From Lentilactobacillus otakiensis DSM 19908 = JCM 15040 (GTDB lineage: Bacteria; Bacillota; Bacilli; Lactobacillales; Lactobacillaceae): a DNA stretch of 64,000 nucleotides. The DNA is taken from positions 52,155-116,154 of the forward strand of contig NZ_AZED01000020.1 of the NCBI RefSeq assembly GCF_001434145.1, given 5' to 3'. Below are positions 54,966 to 64,000 of this stretch, one piece after another (positions within the stretch are counted from its first letter, which is position 1; each line of letters opens with the position of its first letter). The position numbers and the translations under genes are program-made. The notes beneath the pieces are model-generated. The model saw only the letters and a program-made list of their open reading frames with translations. It was not told the origin of the DNA and made no database searches.

Positions 54966-56900
54966 ATGCAACAGGTTCAAACAAAAAAACAAGGCAAACG
55001 ACTCAAGCATAGTCGTTATATATCCGGTTTTGATGGTATAAGAGCACTGGCTGTGGTTGGTGTGATCATTTACCATTTGCTGCCGTACAAATTGCAAGGT
55101 GGGTACTTGGGTGTGCCAACCTTCTTTGTGGTATCTGGGTATTTAATTACCGATCTTTTGTTACAAGAGTGGGAGCAAAATGGCAGAATTGATTTTTGGG
55201 GATTTTATGCTCGAAGAATAAAAAGGCTTTACCCCGCGCTTGTATTTATGCTGGTGGGAACCGGCACATACATAACATTGTTTCAACGTTCGCTGTTAAC
55301 AAATTTAAGATCGATTATTAGCACAAATTTATTGTACGTATACAACTGGTGGGAAGTTGGGCATGGACAAAGCTACTTTGACCGATTTAATGGTGAATCA
55401 CCATTTACCCACCTATGGTCATTATCAATTGAAGGTCAGTATTATCTGATTTGGCCTCTGATTTTGACTGCAATGGTTTTAATTATTCGTAAACGACGAA
55501 CAATTGCCAATATCTTACTTGTCTTAGCAATTGGTTCGGGTGTTTTAATGGGACTTTTATACACTGGTCCTGATACCTTAAACCGGGTTTATTATGGTAC
55601 GGACACCCGGATGTTTTCAATTGTCTTTGGTGCACTACTTGCTGTTATCTGGCCTTCTACCCATCTTAAGAAAAATGTTACCAGTCGATCAAGATGGACT
55701 CTGAATATTATTGGGTTGGCCTCGATTGCGGTTATTGCTTATCTGTATTTCCAGCTCTCTGGCCAGAACACCTTCACATATCGTGGCGGGATGTTTATCA
55801 TGGCGATTGCCTCAACAACATTGATTGCGGCCTGTGCACACCCTGGCGCTGACGTGAACCGGTGGCTTACCAACCCGGTATTTAGATGGATGGGTACGCG
55901 GAGTTACGGAATCTATCTATATCAATTCCCGGTCATGATCTTTTACGAAATGAAAGTGCAAGACATCGCGGCACATCCATTAATGAACGCCTCTATTGAA
56001 ATTGCGCTTATTATGGTCATCAGTGAATTGTCATACCGCTATATTGAAGCGCCATTACGACATTACAAGTACTCAAACCTTGGTCGATCAATATACGAAT
56101 TTGTTCAGCCAAACTCTGAATACGGCTGGAAACGCCTATGGTTGATCCCAGCTGTTTTGCTGATTGGAATTTCCGTTTATGGGAGTGCCATTTCACCGAC
56201 TAAGGACGCCAAAAACGTTTTACAGGAAAATATTTCCAAAAATGAAAAAACAGCCAATGCCAATAACAAGGCTGCCTTGGCAAAACAAAAGAAGGCTTCC
56301 AAACTGACTGCCAATCAGAAGCGGATGCAGAAGCTTCTTAAGAAGAAATTGACGGTTAAGCAATACAAGGTTGCTAAGCATTATGGATTGAGCAAGCGTC
56401 AGTACTTAACTGTTTACCAGCAACCGTTAACTGCAATTGGAGATTCGATTTTGGCTGATAACAGTCGGGATCTTCAGAATGTCTTTCAAAATGCCTATGT
56501 TTCTGCTGCTGTCGGCAGGCAAATTTGGCAGGCAGGACAAGTCTTGACACAAATGAAGAAGAAAAATGATTTGGCCCCTAACATCTTGATTAACTTGGGA
56601 ACCAATTCGCCGATGACTTCTGCTCAGATTAACTCTGTCATTAAGTCAATTGGACCAAAGCACCAAATCTTCTGGGTGACAACGCATGTACCAACACGGA
56701 ACTGGGAAACAGAAGTTAACCGTACAATCCGTGCGGCTGCCAAACACCATAAGAATGTGCACATTATCGACTGGCACGGTTACAGTTTGAATCGCCGTGA
56801 TTGGTTCTGGAATGATAACGTCCATCCAAATCCAAAAGGGAATATCTATTACACCCATTTGATTGCAACATCGATTAGCGATTATTACAGCAAAAAATAA
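54966..56900 (+). CDS. oatA: Peptidoglycan O-acetyltransferase, OatA-like
   Basis: The 644-residue membrane protein has an acyltransferase-3 domain (about 10 membrane helices; GFDGIRALAVVGVIIYH and FFVVSGYLIT). A lysine/alanine-rich extracellular linker follows, then an SGNH esterase-like domain with AIGDSILAD (nucleophile serine), NLGTNS and the DxxH pair in WNDNVHPN. OatA O-acetylates muramic acid and gives lysozyme resistance. The acceptor could be another polymer. GCAGGGA precedes ATG 54966. Confidence 0.88.
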   Translation: MQQVQTKKQGKRLKHSRYISGFDGIRALAVVGVIIYHLLPYKLQGGYLGVPTFFVVSGYLITDLLLQEWEQNGRIDFWGFYARRIKRLYPALVFMLVGTGTYITLFQRSLLTNLRSIISTNLLYVYNWWEVGHGQSYFDRFNGESPFTHLWSLSIEGQYYLIWPLILTAMVLIIRKRRTIANILLVLAIGSGVLMGLLYTGPDTLNRVYYGTDTRMFSIVFGALLAVIWPSTHLKKNVTSRSRWTLNIIGLASIAVIAYLYFQLSGQNTFTYRGGMFIMAIASTTLIAACAHPGADVNRWLTNPVFRWMGTRSYGIYLYQFPVMIFYEMKVQDIAAHPLMNASIEIALIMVISELSYRYIEAPLRHYKYSNLGRSIYEFVQPNSEYGWKRLWLIPAVLLIGISVYGSAISPTKDAKNVLQENISKNEKTANANNKAALAKQKKASKLTANQKRMQKLLKKKLTVKQYKVAKHYGLSKRQYLTVYQQPLTAIGDSILADNSRDLQNVFQNAYVSAAVGRQIWQAGQVLTQMKKKNDLAPNILINLGTNSPMTSAQINSVIKSIGPKHQIFWVTTHVPTRNWETEVNRTIRAAAKHHKNVHIIDWHGYSLNRRDWFWNDNVHPNPKGNIYYTHLIATSISDYYSKK

Positions 56901-56951
56901 AAAGTTTGGAATCACTTAATGAATCAGGATTAAGTGATTTCAAACTTTTTT
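56901..56951. terminator. Bidirectional terminator between oatA and the lipoprotein gene
   Basis: AAAGTTTG and AATCACTTAAT pair with ATTAAGTGATT and CAAACTTT around an 8-base loop, with A and T runs on the two sides. Confidence 0.85.
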
Positions 56952-56958
56952 AATTGGA

Positions 56959-57705
56959 TTATTTAAGATTTAAGTTCAATGTGGAACCAGGGGCATTGGC
57001 AACCTGTTTTTGGCTCGTTGTGTAAACTGGACCAAATTTAATTGCGAGTTTTGTTGCAGGCTTTGTCGCATAATCATGTAGATAACCTGTCATAGCAAAG
57101 CTCACTGCCCGATTAGCACCAACCTTGTTGCCCGCGGATGAATCGGTTAGTTGATTGGCAGTCGTTAATGTCTGCCCCTGATTTGTTTTGACGTAGTCGA
57201 CGCCATTTAAGGCAATTGTGAAGTGATGCCGATTGGTAATGGTGTAATTGAGGACAAACGTGTAATAGGTGTCCGGAATATGTTGAAGATTAAGAACTTG
57301 TTCAGCTGCCTCCTTAGCTTGAGGCGTTTTGGCCGTGTTCTTGATCACTCGGACTTGATTAACTTTGTAGGTCAATTTGCCAACTTCAATGTTTGTTGGT
57401 TGAGTCGTCACATCAGCCAGCTGTTGTCGAGTGCCAAATCGGTCAAAAGTAAATTGATGTTTTTTACTCAGATCACCGTTTTTAACATAATGTGTATTAT
57501 TCTGAACCGACTTTGGTACTTTATATTGATAGTCACTCCAAGATTTTGAAGAATTTGAACTGCTGGACGAACTTGACGGATCGTTCGACATATTGGCACT
57601 GAGTGACTTTTTCTCATTTGATTGATTATTCTCATTACTACCACATCCCGCCAAGCCAACAGCGAGAATCATCGTTAAGATAATTAAATATCCTTTTGTT
57701 TTCAT
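56959..57705 (-). CDS. Predicted lipoprotein
   Basis: The 248-residue protein has a lipoprotein signal peptide with lipobox LAGC (cysteine at residue 21), a long serine/asparagine-rich linker (about 22-60) and a C-terminal beta-rich domain of about 150 residues (from ITNRHHFTIALNGVDYV on). The domain resembles the immunoglobulin-like extracellular domains found in lactobacillus lipoproteins of the DUF4352 kind, but I am not sure. GGGGA precedes ATG 57705. It follows a 95-residue unknown by 11 bases on the same strand. Confidence 0.8.
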   Translation of the reverse strand: MKTKGYLIILTMILAVGLAGCGSNENNQSNEKKSLSANMSNDPSSSSSSSNSSKSWSDYQYKVPKSVQNNTHYVKNGDLSKKHQFTFDRFGTRQQLADVTTQPTNIEVGKLTYKVNQVRVIKNTAKTPQAKEAAEQVLNLQHIPDTYYTFVLNYTITNRHHFTIALNGVDYVKTNQGQTLTTANQLTDSSAGNKVGANRAVSFAMTGYLHDYATKPATKLAIKFGPVYTTSQKQVANAPGSTLNLNLK

Positions 57706-57716
57706 ATTTTTATCCC

Positions 57717-58004
57717 CTAGTAAAATACGATTGATTTATTAACAATTCTAAACCCGAAAACCAATTGGTGGTCCTTTAACGTTCTTAAATCGGTCTTGAG
57801 GGGGAGTTGTTTAGTTCTCGTCATGAATTGATCTAAGGTTATTGTAGCAAATCCACCATGAGATGGCGTTGTTTTGCCCAACAATAAGGAATTTTTATCA
57901 ATTAACAATTGATTGATTGGGAGGAAATGTTTTCCTTCCGAAATTAAAATTGTCAGCTTGGGGTTCAACGTGCTGCTGGCGCGATAAAACTCATCCAAAT
58001 TCAT
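57717..58004 (-). CDS. Hypothetical protein, 95 residues
   Basis: I do not recognise this family. The protein starts MNLDEFYRASSTLNPKLTIL and has a beta-rich pattern (ILISEGKHFLPINQLLIDKNSLLLGK, later DHQLVFGFRIVNKSIVFY). It has no signal peptide or membrane segment. ATG 58004 follows AAGGAAG with about 8-base spacing; an upstream GTG at 58013 overlaps the SD. It is probably the first gene of a two-gene transcript with the lipoprotein. Confidence 0.65.
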   Translation of the reverse strand: MNLDEFYRASSTLNPKLTILISEGKHFLPINQLLIDKNSLLLGKTTPSHGGFATITLDQFMTRTKQLPLKTDLRTLKDHQLVFGFRIVNKSIVFY

Positions 58005-58043
58005 GGCGCTCACTTCCTTCTCATGAATATTTTAACTGAATTA

Positions 58044-58093
58044 TGATACAATTGAAAAGTGATTTTGAGAAGGTGGGGGATCTCCACTTCTCT
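58044..58093 (+). promoter_or_regulatory. rnz promoter and leader hairpin
   Basis: TGA followed by TACAAT (58047-58052) forms an extended -10. Downstream, GAGAA and GTGG pair with CCAC and TTCTC (about 58066-58093) in the leader without a T-run. Confidence 0.4.
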
Positions 58094-58126
58094 GACTCGA
58101 TTTTAAAAATAAGGAAACGATAAATA

Positions 58127-59065
58127 ATGCAAATTGAATTTTTAGGCACTGGAGCAGGATCTCCAGGCAAATTTCGTAACGTTTCGAGTTTGGCGCTACG
58201 TTTACTTGATGAGATAAATTCTGTGTGGTTGTTCGATGTTGGTGAAGGGACTCAGCATCAGATCCTTCGGTCAACCATTCGTCCACGAAAAATCGAAAAG
58301 ATCTTTATTAGTCATTTACATGGTGACCATATTTTTGGCTTGCCAGGGCTGTTAAGCAGTCGGTCATTTCAAGGTGGCAATACACCATTAGACATTTATG
58401 GACCAAAGGGGATTAAAGAATACGTGAGTGTCAGTTTGAAGATTTCTGAGAGCCGACTTTCATATAAGATTAACTATCATGAACTACCAAAAGATACGGA
58501 TGGTAAAATCTTCGAAGGCAAAAAATTTACCGTTTATGCGGCGCCACTGGATCACCGAATTACCAGTTTTGGCTATCGGGTCGTCGAACATGATCATCCG
58601 GGGGAGCTGATGGTTGATAAATTGACCGAGTTACATATTCCTTCCGGTCCAGTGTATGGGAAATTAAAAATGGGACAGACCGTCACACTGGCAGATGGTC
58701 GAGTAATTGACGGCAAGCAGATGATTGGCCATGCCCAACCAGGCCGAATCGTGACGATTATTGGGGATACCCGCAAGACTGATAATGCAGTTAAATTAGC
58801 TCAACAGGCAGATGCCCTGGTTCATGAGAGTACCTTTGGCAAAGGCGAAAACAAGCTTGCCAAGAATTATTATCATTCAACCAATATGCAAGCAGCTCAA
58901 ATTGCCAAGCAGGCAGGAGTCAAGATGCTTTTACTCAATCATATTTCAGCTCGATATACCGGCAAAATGGCCCACGAGCTGGAAAAGCAAGCCCAAACTA
59001 TTTTCCCCAATACGAAAGTTGTTAAGGACTTTGATGTAGTTGAGATACCATTCGAGAAGAATTAA
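58127..59065 (+). CDS. rnz: Ribonuclease Z
   Basis: RNase Z cleaves the 3' trailer of tRNA precursors lacking an encoded CCA. The 312-residue metallo-beta-lactamase has [11 protein letters not shown] at the start, the zinc motif [15 protein letters not shown] near residue 63, GDTRKT near 210 and NHISARY near the C-terminus. The one tRNA in this window has no encoded CCA, consistent with the need for this enzyme. AAGGAAA precedes ATG 58127. Confidence 0.95.
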   Translation: MQIEFLGTGAGSPGKFRNVSSLALRLLDEINSVWLFDVGEGTQHQILRSTIRPRKIEKIFISHLHGDHIFGLPGLLSSRSFQGGNTPLDIYGPKGIKEYVSVSLKISESRLSYKINYHELPKDTDGKIFEGKKFTVYAAPLDHRITSFGYRVVEHDHPGELMVDKLTELHIPSGPVYGKLKMGQTVTLADGRVIDGKQMIGHAQPGRIVTIIGDTRKTDNAVKLAQQADALVHESTFGKGENKLAKNYYHSTNMQAAQIAKQAGVKMLLLNHISARYTGKMAHELEKQAQTIFPNTKVVKDFDVVEIPFEKN

Positions 59066-59086
59066 TTATTCCTGGGGGGGATTGTT

Positions 59087-59500
59087 TTGAAAAAGCAAAT
59101 TAGCACGATTGTTAGTATTGTTTTGATTATCATCATCGCAATTTTTGCATTGATGAACTTTGAATCGGTTGAAGTTAATTTTGGCTTTGCTTCATTTCAG
59201 GTGCCATTGGTTCTATTGATCTTGATTTGCTTGTTGATTGGTGCTCTCATCATTTTTTTGTTTTCATCAACACAAAATGTCAAGAAGAACCGCCAGTACA
59301 AGCAACTGGAATCTGATAGCCAACAAAAGCAAGACGAACTCAATCAGCAAATCAGCAAGTTGAATGACAATCTGAAAGCAGTTGAAACCAGATTGAAAAA
59401 TTCTTCAGGTAAACAAGAACTCGGCAGTCGTGATCAACAAATCAGTGATTTGGAAGACGAAATTGCGAAACTGACCGATAAATTATCGTCACAAAAGTAA
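59087..59500 (+). CDS. LapA family (DUF1049) membrane protein
   Basis: This 137-residue protein has two N-terminal membrane segments (about 4-24 and 40-63) with the LapA/LapB-type sequence NFESVEVNFGFASFQVPLVL between them. A cytoplasmic coiled coil (about 75-135, rich in Q, K, D and E) follows. LapA in E. coli works with LapB in lipopolysaccharide control, so the role in a Gram-positive must differ. TTG 59087 follows a GGGGGG SD. It sits between rnz and recJ, probably in one transcript. Confidence 0.8.
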   Translation: MKKQISTIVSIVLIIIIAIFALMNFESVEVNFGFASFQVPLVLLILICLLIGALIIFLFSSTQNVKKNRQYKQLESDSQQKQDELNQQISKLNDNLKAVETRLKNSSGKQELGSRDQQISDLEDEIAKLTDKLSSQK

Positions 59501-59514
59501 GGTAGAGTGTTTGA

Positions 59515-61845
59515 ATGATCAATTCCAAGTTTAAGTGGCAGCTTGATCAGCCAACCGATCCACAAGCAGCTGACAAGCTCGCCAAGGATGCAAATATTGA
59601 CCCGTTTATTGCCAAAATGTTGGCTCAACGGGGCGTTACAACCCCTGAAGCTGCAGAAGAATTTATGAATCCTTCTGTTAGCGCTTTTCATGACCCATTT
59701 TTGATGCACGATATGCAGAAGGGGATTGACAGGATCCAAAAAGCGGTTGAAAACGGTGAACATATAACTGTTTATGGTGATTATGATGCTGATGGAATCA
59801 CAAGTACAACGATTATGTATGAAACGCTCAGTGATTTAGGAGCCGATGTTGATTATTATATTCCAAACCGATTTTCTGAAGGCTATGGGCCAAATGTCCA
59901 AGCGTTTGAAAATATTATCAAAAAAGGCACAACTTTGATCGTTACTGTTGATAATGGGGTTGCTGGTAACGATGCAATTGATGCGGCCAACCAACTGCAC
60001 TGTGATGTGGTGGTTACCGATCACCATTCATTGCCTGAAAAGCTCCCCGATGCATATGCTATCATTCATCCGCGAGTTAAAAATGAAAACGGGGATGGTT
60101 ATCCATTTGGCGACCTTTGTGGCGCTGGGGTGGCGTTTAAAATTGCCCAGGCACTGATGGATGAGGTCCCGTCTGATTTACTTGATATTGCCTCAATTGG
60201 AACAGTTGCCGATATTGTATCGTTAAGAGATGAAAATCGGGCAATTGTAAAGTTTGGTGTTCAAGCGATTCAAAATAGTCAGCGTCCAGGGTTGCTCGCC
60301 CTGATTAAAGAGGCGGGAATTGACTTGAGTAAGTTTAGCGAAGATGATATCGGGTTTGGCATTGCGCCTCGCCTGAATTCGCTTGGTCGAATCAAGGACG
60401 CGACTGTCGGCGTTGAGCTTCTATCCACATTTGATGAAGACCGAGCCTCTGAATTGGCCAAATTTGCCAACTCGCAAAATGATCTACGGAAGTCGCTGGT
60501 CGATCAATTTTTCACCGACGCAGTTCAATCAGTTGAGGATGGCGGAGACCTACATGGCCGTCGCACCCTCGTTGTTGTTGGCAATAATTGGCACCAAGGT
60601 GTGCTGGGAATTGTTGCCAGTCGGCTAGTGGATAAGTATCAGAGGCCGACAATTGTCATGACTGCCGCTGATGATAGTGATGAGGTCAAGGGCTCTGGGC
60701 GCAGTGTCGATCAATTTGACTTATTCAAAGCAATCGATCCGATCCGTGATCAAACGGTTGGTTTCGGTGGGCACCATTCTGCAGTGGGATTGACAATTAA
60801 AAAAGACAAAGTCCCCGTGCTGAAGGATCAGCTGGAAAAAGCTGCCGCAGATCAGCACTTGGACTTGTCAGTTAAACCCAAATTAGCTATTTCTGCCGTG
60901 CTGCCAATTTCAAAAGTCACACCGGATTTGTGTGACAAAATCAAAGCCTTGGCACCATTTGGTCAAGATAATCCCAAACCCATTTTTAAAATGCAATTTG
61001 ATTCACTCGCAAATGTGAAAACAATGGGTAAGACGAATGATCATTTGAAATTTTCGCTGGTCCAGGGCAATAATCAGTTGACCGCCATTGCGTTTGGTAA
61101 AGGAAGTGTCGCCCCAGAGCTCCAAAATGGGCAGACAACGCTTGAGGTTGCTGGTGAAATTGGTGAAAATACTTGGAATAACCGGACGACTTTACAATTG
61201 ATGATTGATGACTTGAAGCAGACTTTACCACCAGTTGTTGATCAACGGACCCGTGAGCTGCATCAACAGATGTTTGCCCAGTCGGGCGTCTATGTATTCT
61301 TCCATGAAAAGATTTTGAAACAGTTACAACGATACGTGGGCGATCAATCCCAGGCAGTGATGTATAACCAAGTACAAAAAGATTTCACGGATGGTCATCG
61401 ATTATATATCGTTGACTGTCCGGATGTTGTCGATGATCTGGTAACGCTTCTGGCGAATATCCGGCCACAAACCACCGTTCTTTATTTGTACAAAAAGCAA
61501 CTTATCTCGAAAATAGGGATGCCAGATCGGAATTCTTATGCTAAACTATTTAGGTTCATTAAAGAACACTCAAACATAAATATTGCTACGCAGTTAAAAC
61601 AAATTTCAGAGCACTTACACATTTCCGCACGGACGATTATCTTTATGGTTCAGGTTTTTCTTGAATTAGACTTCATTACCATCAAAGACAGGATGATTAA
61701 TTTGAATCCTGATTATGCCGACCGTGACCTGAAAACAGCACCGAGCTATCACCTGAGAATCGAACAGCTGGCTGCTGAAAAGAAATTGTTGGTTTCAAAT
61801 ACTCATGAATTAGTCAGCTTCGTCAAGGACTGTTTGGGCGTTTGA
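59515..61845 (+). CDS. recJ: Single-stranded-DNA-specific exonuclease RecJ
   Basis: RecJ degrades single-stranded DNA 5'-3' in recombination and mismatch repair. The 776-residue protein has the DHH motifs [11 protein letters not shown] near residue 88 and [10 protein letters not shown] near 168. The DHHA1 domain carries [11 protein letters not shown] and [11 protein letters not shown], followed by the OB fold. A C-terminal extension of about 200 residues is typical of Firmicutes RecJ. Its stop overlaps or abuts the apt leader codons. Confidence 0.95.
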   Translation: MINSKFKWQLDQPTDPQAADKLAKDANIDPFIAKMLAQRGVTTPEAAEEFMNPSVSAFHDPFLMHDMQKGIDRIQKAVENGEHITVYGDYDADGITSTTIMYETLSDLGADVDYYIPNRFSEGYGPNVQAFENIIKKGTTLIVTVDNGVAGNDAIDAANQLHCDVVVTDHHSLPEKLPDAYAIIHPRVKNENGDGYPFGDLCGAGVAFKIAQALMDEVPSDLLDIASIGTVADIVSLRDENRAIVKFGVQAIQNSQRPGLLALIKEAGIDLSKFSEDDIGFGIAPRLNSLGRIKDATVGVELLSTFDEDRASELAKFANSQNDLRKSLVDQFFTDAVQSVEDGGDLHGRRTLVVVGNNWHQGVLGIVASRLVDKYQRPTIVMTAADDSDEVKGSGRSVDQFDLFKAIDPIRDQTVGFGGHHSAVGLTIKKDKVPVLKDQLEKAAADQHLDLSVKPKLAISAVLPISKVTPDLCDKIKALAPFGQDNPKPIFKMQFDSLANVKTMGKTNDHLKFSLVQGNNQLTAIAFGKGSVAPELQNGQTTLEVAGEIGENTWNNRTTLQLMIDDLKQTLPPVVDQRTRELHQQMFAQSGVYVFFHEKILKQLQRYVGDQSQAVMYNQVQKDFTDGHRLYIVDCPDVVDDLVTLLANIRPQTTVLYLYKKQLISKIGMPDRNSYAKLFRFIKEHSNINIATQLKQISEHLHISARTIIFMVQVFLELDFITIKDRMINLNPDYADRDLKTAPSYHLRIEQLAAEKKLLVSNTHELVSFVKDCLGV

Positions 61846-61862
61846 TGAAAGGGAGAAAGAAT

Positions 61863-62381
61863 ATGCCAATCGATTTTTCAAAATATATTGCATCATATCC
61901 GGACTTTCCGGAACCCGGAATCCTCTTTAGAGATATTTCACCATTACTTGAAAATGGTGAGGTCTATCGTGCCGCAACCGATAAGATTGTGGATTTTGCC
62001 AGAGAACGTAATGTCCAAATGATTGTCGGGCCGGAAGCTCGTGGATTCATTGTCGGCTGTCCCGTTGCTTATAAGCTTGGGGTTGGCTTTTCACCTGCTC
62101 GTAAGAAGAACAAGCTGCCTGGTGAAACAATTGAGGAGAGCTATGGCTTGGAATACGGTAAATCTTCGTTATACCTCCGTACCAATGCAGTTAAGCCAGG
62201 GCAAAGAGTCTTAGTGACCGATGATCTTTTGGCCACTGGAGGGACGATTGATGCCACTATTCGTTTGGTCGAGCGGCTCGGCGGAATCGTTGTTGGAACG
62301 GCATTCTTAATCGAATTATCTGATCTTAAGGGTCATGACAAAGTTAAAGATTATGACTTCTTTACATTATTAAAATATTAA
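61863..62381 (+). CDS. apt: Adenine phosphoribosyltransferase
   Basis: Apt makes AMP from adenine and PRPP. The 172-residue protein has the [16 protein letters not shown]-terminus, [10 protein letters not shown] near residue 58, [14 protein letters not shown], and the PRPP-binding [13 protein letters not shown] near 120. ATG 61863 follows AAAGGGAG; an in-frame ATG at 61842 overlaps the recJ stop. The recJ-apt order is conserved in Firmicutes. It relies on PRPP, for which a prs paralogue is in this window. Confidence 0.95.
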   Translation: MPIDFSKYIASYPDFPEPGILFRDISPLLENGEVYRAATDKIVDFARERNVQMIVGPEARGFIVGCPVAYKLGVGFSPARKKNKLPGETIEESYGLEYGKSSLYLRTNAVKPGQRVLVTDDLLATGGTIDATIRLVERLGGIVVGTAFLIELSDLKGHDKVKDYDFFTLLKY

Positions 62382-62385
62382 AGTA

Positions 62386-62427
62386 AAAGTTCGTTATCGC
62401 TGGTTTCCAGGATAACGAACTTTTTTT
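62386..62427 (+). terminator. apt terminator
   Basis: AAAGTTCGTTATC pairs with GATAACGAACTTT around a loop and is followed by more T. Confidence 0.88.
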
Positions 62428-62444
62428 GTGGTTGATTGGAGAAT

Positions 62445-62482
62445 AAAAAAGCACTTCAACGATTTAGATCGCCGAAGTGCTT
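62445..62482 (-). terminator. tRNA-Ser terminator
   Basis: On the minus strand, AAGCACTTC and GGCGAT pair with ATCGTT and GAAGTGCTT, followed by TTTTT, about 12 bases after the tRNA. Confidence 0.85.
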
Positions 62483-62494
62483 ACTGTCATATAA

Positions 62495-62581
62495 GGTGAG
62501 TACAGGATTTGAACCTGCGCGCCGGTATTAGCCGGTTCGCCGGATTTCGAGTCCGGTGCATTACCACTCTGCCAACTCACC
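62495..62581 (-). tRNA. tRNA-Ser (anticodon CGA)
   Basis: The 87-base gene folds as a class II tRNA. The acceptor arms GGTGAGT/ACTCACC pair over 7 bp, the anticodon stem is CCGGA/TCCGG with loop CTCGAAA (anticodon CGA, reads UCG), and a long variable arm (ACCGG..CCGGC) precedes the T arm with GGTTCAAATCC. CCA is not encoded. It is a single tRNA with its own terminator. Confidence 0.95.
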
Positions 62582-62629
62582 ACAACAGATTTAATTATAT
62601 CAATTGTTATTATGAAAGTAAATTACTGT

Positions 62630-63274
62630 CTACTTTGAAGATGCAAATTTTGTTTTAACATAACCAATGACGGCAGGGATGAGTGAAATTCCAACGATCC
62701 CGATAATGACCATCGAAAAGTTCTCTTTGACGATTGGAATGTTGCCAAAGTAGTATCCAGCACCGCAACAGATTGCGACCCATGAGATACAAGCTATCAA
62801 GTTATATTTGATGAATCGCTTGTATGGAAAATCACTGGTAGCAGCCACAAATGGGATCAGTGTTCGGATAATTGGAATAAACCGTCCAAAGAAGATTGCC
62901 ATTGCGCCATATTTGTCAAAGAATTCTCGGGCTTTTGCCAGATCTTTTTCCTTAATGAATTTTCCTAAAATATGATGGCGTGGAATGATTTCACCGAACT
63001 TATTTCCAAAGAAGAAGTTCAGTGAATCTCCACCGATGGATGCCACTAGAAAGATGGCGATAAATAAAACGATGTTTAATCCATAACTCACGTTGGCTGA
63101 TAGCGCAGCTGCTGCGAATAGTAGTGAGTCACCAGGTAGAAAAGGGAAAATGACTGCTCCCGTTTCAATAAAGATAACTGCAAACAAGATTAAGTATGTC
63201 GAGTCGCCAAATGTATTTACAATATTTATTAAATGATCGTCAATGTGGAGTATAAAATCGATGAGCGTGCTCAA
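62630..63274 (-). CDS. DedA family membrane protein
   Basis: The 214-residue polytopic protein has about five hydrophobic segments and the DedA signature: FPFLPGDSLLFAAAALSA near residue 43, and FGRFIPIIRTLIPFVAA with KYN near 137. Some DedA/SNARE-associated proteins flip phospholipids or undecaprenyl phosphate. The substrate here is unknown. TTG 63274 is chosen because GGAAAGGA lies about 8 bases upstream; a longer frame starting at 63292 begins in the SD region. An extended -10 (TGG TAAAAT) is at 63305-63313 on the minus strand. Confidence 0.87.
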   Translation of the reverse strand: MSTLIDFILHIDDHLINIVNTFGDSTYLILFAVIFIETGAVIFPFLPGDSLLFAAAALSANVSYGLNIVLFIAIFLVASIGGDSLNFFFGNKFGEIIPRHHILGKFIKEKDLAKAREFFDKYGAMAIFFGRFIPIIRTLIPFVAATSDFPYKRFIKYNLIACISWVAICCGAGYYFGNIPIVKENFSMVIIGIVGISLIPAVIGYVKTKFASSK

Positions 63275-63304
63275 ATAATCATTCCTTTCCAAAATTTATA
63301 ATTG

Positions 63305-63313
63305 ATTTTACCA
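63305..63313 (-). promoter_or_regulatory. Extended -10 of the DedA gene
   Basis: TGG precedes TAAAAT on the minus strand about 31 bases before the start codon. Confidence 0.4.
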
Positions 63314-63369
63314 AATTGTGACAGGGGATAGGCACTTATTAGCTGGCCTTTAACAAAAAATAAGTTTTG

Positions 63370-63398
63370 TTGTCTAATTTAGTTATCCACGATACAAT
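63370..63398 (+). promoter_or_regulatory. Promoter of the S1-domain protein gene
   Basis: TTGTCT and TACAAT with a 17-base spacer, about 30 bases before the start. Confidence 0.6.
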
Positions 63399-63428
63399 TA
63401 TTGTCAGATTGTGGATAGGATGATTATT

Positions 63429-63809
63429 ATGAAATTTAAAGTAGGCATGAAGGTTGAAGGAACTGTCACTGGAATTCAACCATACGGAGTCTTTGTTGAT
63501 ATCGGAGATCATATGCAGGGTCTCATTCATATTTCTGAGTGTCAAACTGGATTTGTCGATGATATTTACAAACTTTTTAGTATTGGTCAGGATGTTTCGG
63601 CTCTTATCATTGATATTGATGAGTATTCCGGCAAGATTAGTCTTTCGACCCGCACAAATGAGGTCCATATGGGCGTTATTAAACATCCCAAAGGCTTTCG
63701 CCCCAAGCAAATTCATTATTGGACCAATTATCGATTGAACATTGGATTTAGATCTTTAGCCAAAGCTAGAAGCCCATGGATGAGAGATGCGCAGCGTTTT
63801 TTTGAGTAA
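63429..63809 (+). CDS. S1 domain RNA-binding protein, CvfD/YugI type
   Basis: The 126-residue protein has a complete N-terminal S1 domain (residues about 3-72: VGMKVEGTVTGIQPYGVFVDIGDHMQGLIHIS, then VSALIIDIDEYSGKISLSTR). A short C-terminal basic region ends SPWMRDAQRFFE. Relatives (general stress protein 13, CvfD) bind RNA and affect translation of stress or virulence mRNAs. ATG 63429 follows ATAGGATGA; an upstream in-frame GTG or ATG lacks an SD. Confidence 0.85.
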   Translation: MKFKVGMKVEGTVTGIQPYGVFVDIGDHMQGLIHISECQTGFVDDIYKLFSIGQDVSALIIDIDEYSGKISLSTRTNEVHMGVIKHPKGFRPKQIHYWTNYRLNIGFRSLAKARSPWMRDAQRFFE

Positions 63810-63823
63810 TTTACAGAAAGTCC

Positions 63824-63852
63824 TTGACCTGGCTATCACAAATTGGTAGAAT
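63824..63852 (+). promoter_or_regulatory. Promoter for a gene beyond the window, P1
   Basis: TTGACC and TAGAAT with a 17-base spacer, just after the S1-domain gene. No coding frame follows within the window. Confidence 0.55.
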
Positions 63853-63924
63853 ATTTTTCGTTGTCAATTATTCATTTTGTTCGTTATGTGATGTTCACTT
63901 TTCAAAAATGAGTAAAAAAACCAC

Positions 63925-63953
63925 TTGATTTCAAATCGAATACCTGATAATAT
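63925..63953 (+). promoter_or_regulatory. Promoter for a gene beyond the window, P2
   Basis: TTGATT and TAATAT with a 17-base spacer and a TG one base before the -10. Transcription would start near 63960. Confidence 0.6.
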
Positions 63954-63959
63954 TAAATA

Positions 63960-64000
63960 GTTGTCAAAAGCGATAAACAAGCGCTTACGACAACTCAGTA
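63960..64000 (+). promoter_or_regulatory. Start of a structured leader, possibly a T-box
   Basis: GTTGTC and AAGCG pair with CGCTT and GACAAC across a 9-base centre. The bases GCGATAAACAAG followed by AGTA resemble the opening of T-box Stem I. The rest lies outside the window, so the class cannot be confirmed. Confidence 0.3.

Overview
The window is chromosome from a low-GC Gram-positive bacterium of the family Lactobacillaceae. The signs are RNase J1 and J2, rpoY in front of rnjA, the com late-competence genes, a GlnPH-type fused amino-acid transporter, OatA, ArgR and CcpA-type sites, and many TTG starts behind strong Shine-Dalgarno (SD) sequences. A Lentilactobacillus-like species is a reasonable guess, but the sequence alone does not fix the species. 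Almost everything is core genome. I see no prophage, insertion sequence, CRISPR array or rRNA operon.

Layout. 1-1262 is the end of a histidine operon (hisE fragment, hisC). 1377-6704 holds mnmA, a histidine-phosphatase enzyme, a TPR protein and recD2. 6763-11276 holds a divergent second prs, an aldo/keto reductase, a LacI-family regulator with ribokinase, and a small unknown protein. 11638-15597 (minus strand) holds an ADP-ribosylglycohydrolase-like gene, a lipid kinase, rnjA and rpoY. 15789-18575 holds a membrane-anchored unknown and a divergent Rgg-type regulator/MFS transporter pair. 18936-24698 holds def (minus) and the pyruvate dehydrogenase operon pdhABCD. 25143-36566 is a long conserved run: UPF0223, inositol phosphatase, typA, ftsW, ylbG, rsmD, coaD, a PDZ/Lon-like protease, comEA-comEB-comEC and holA. 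36662-44582 holds rpsT/rpsO, rnjB, a TPR-like protein, tuf, tig and clpX. 44670-51411 holds engB, a MazG-like enzyme, argGH, a tiny lysine-rich protein and glnPH-glnQ. 51652-62381 holds uvrC, obgE, oatA, a lipoprotein pair, rnz, a LapA-like protein, recJ and apt. The right end has tRNA-Ser(CGA), a DedA protein, an S1-domain protein, and the promoter and leader of a gene beyond the window.

Functionally the region combines RNA processing and translation (mnmA, rnjA/rnjB, rnz, rsmD, rpsT, rpsO, tuf, tig, def, engB, obgE, typA), DNA repair and uptake (recD2, uvrC, recJ, comE genes, holA), central metabolism (PDH, arginine from citrulline, PRPP and purine salvage, glutamine-family uptake) and cell envelope (ftsW, oatA, DedA).

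The most unusual feature is a family of long intergenic hairpins at 11526-11640, 18810-18938, 24699-24813, 24831-24935, 48544-48708 and 48709-48832, with a looser relative at 51435-51480. Several start exactly at a stop codon. Their arms differ between copies but still pair, and nearly all non-Watson-Crick positions are G-U pairs when read in the direction of the upstream gene. This is the best candidate for something not yet described. A separate structured element lies at 2502-2745 behind mnmA.
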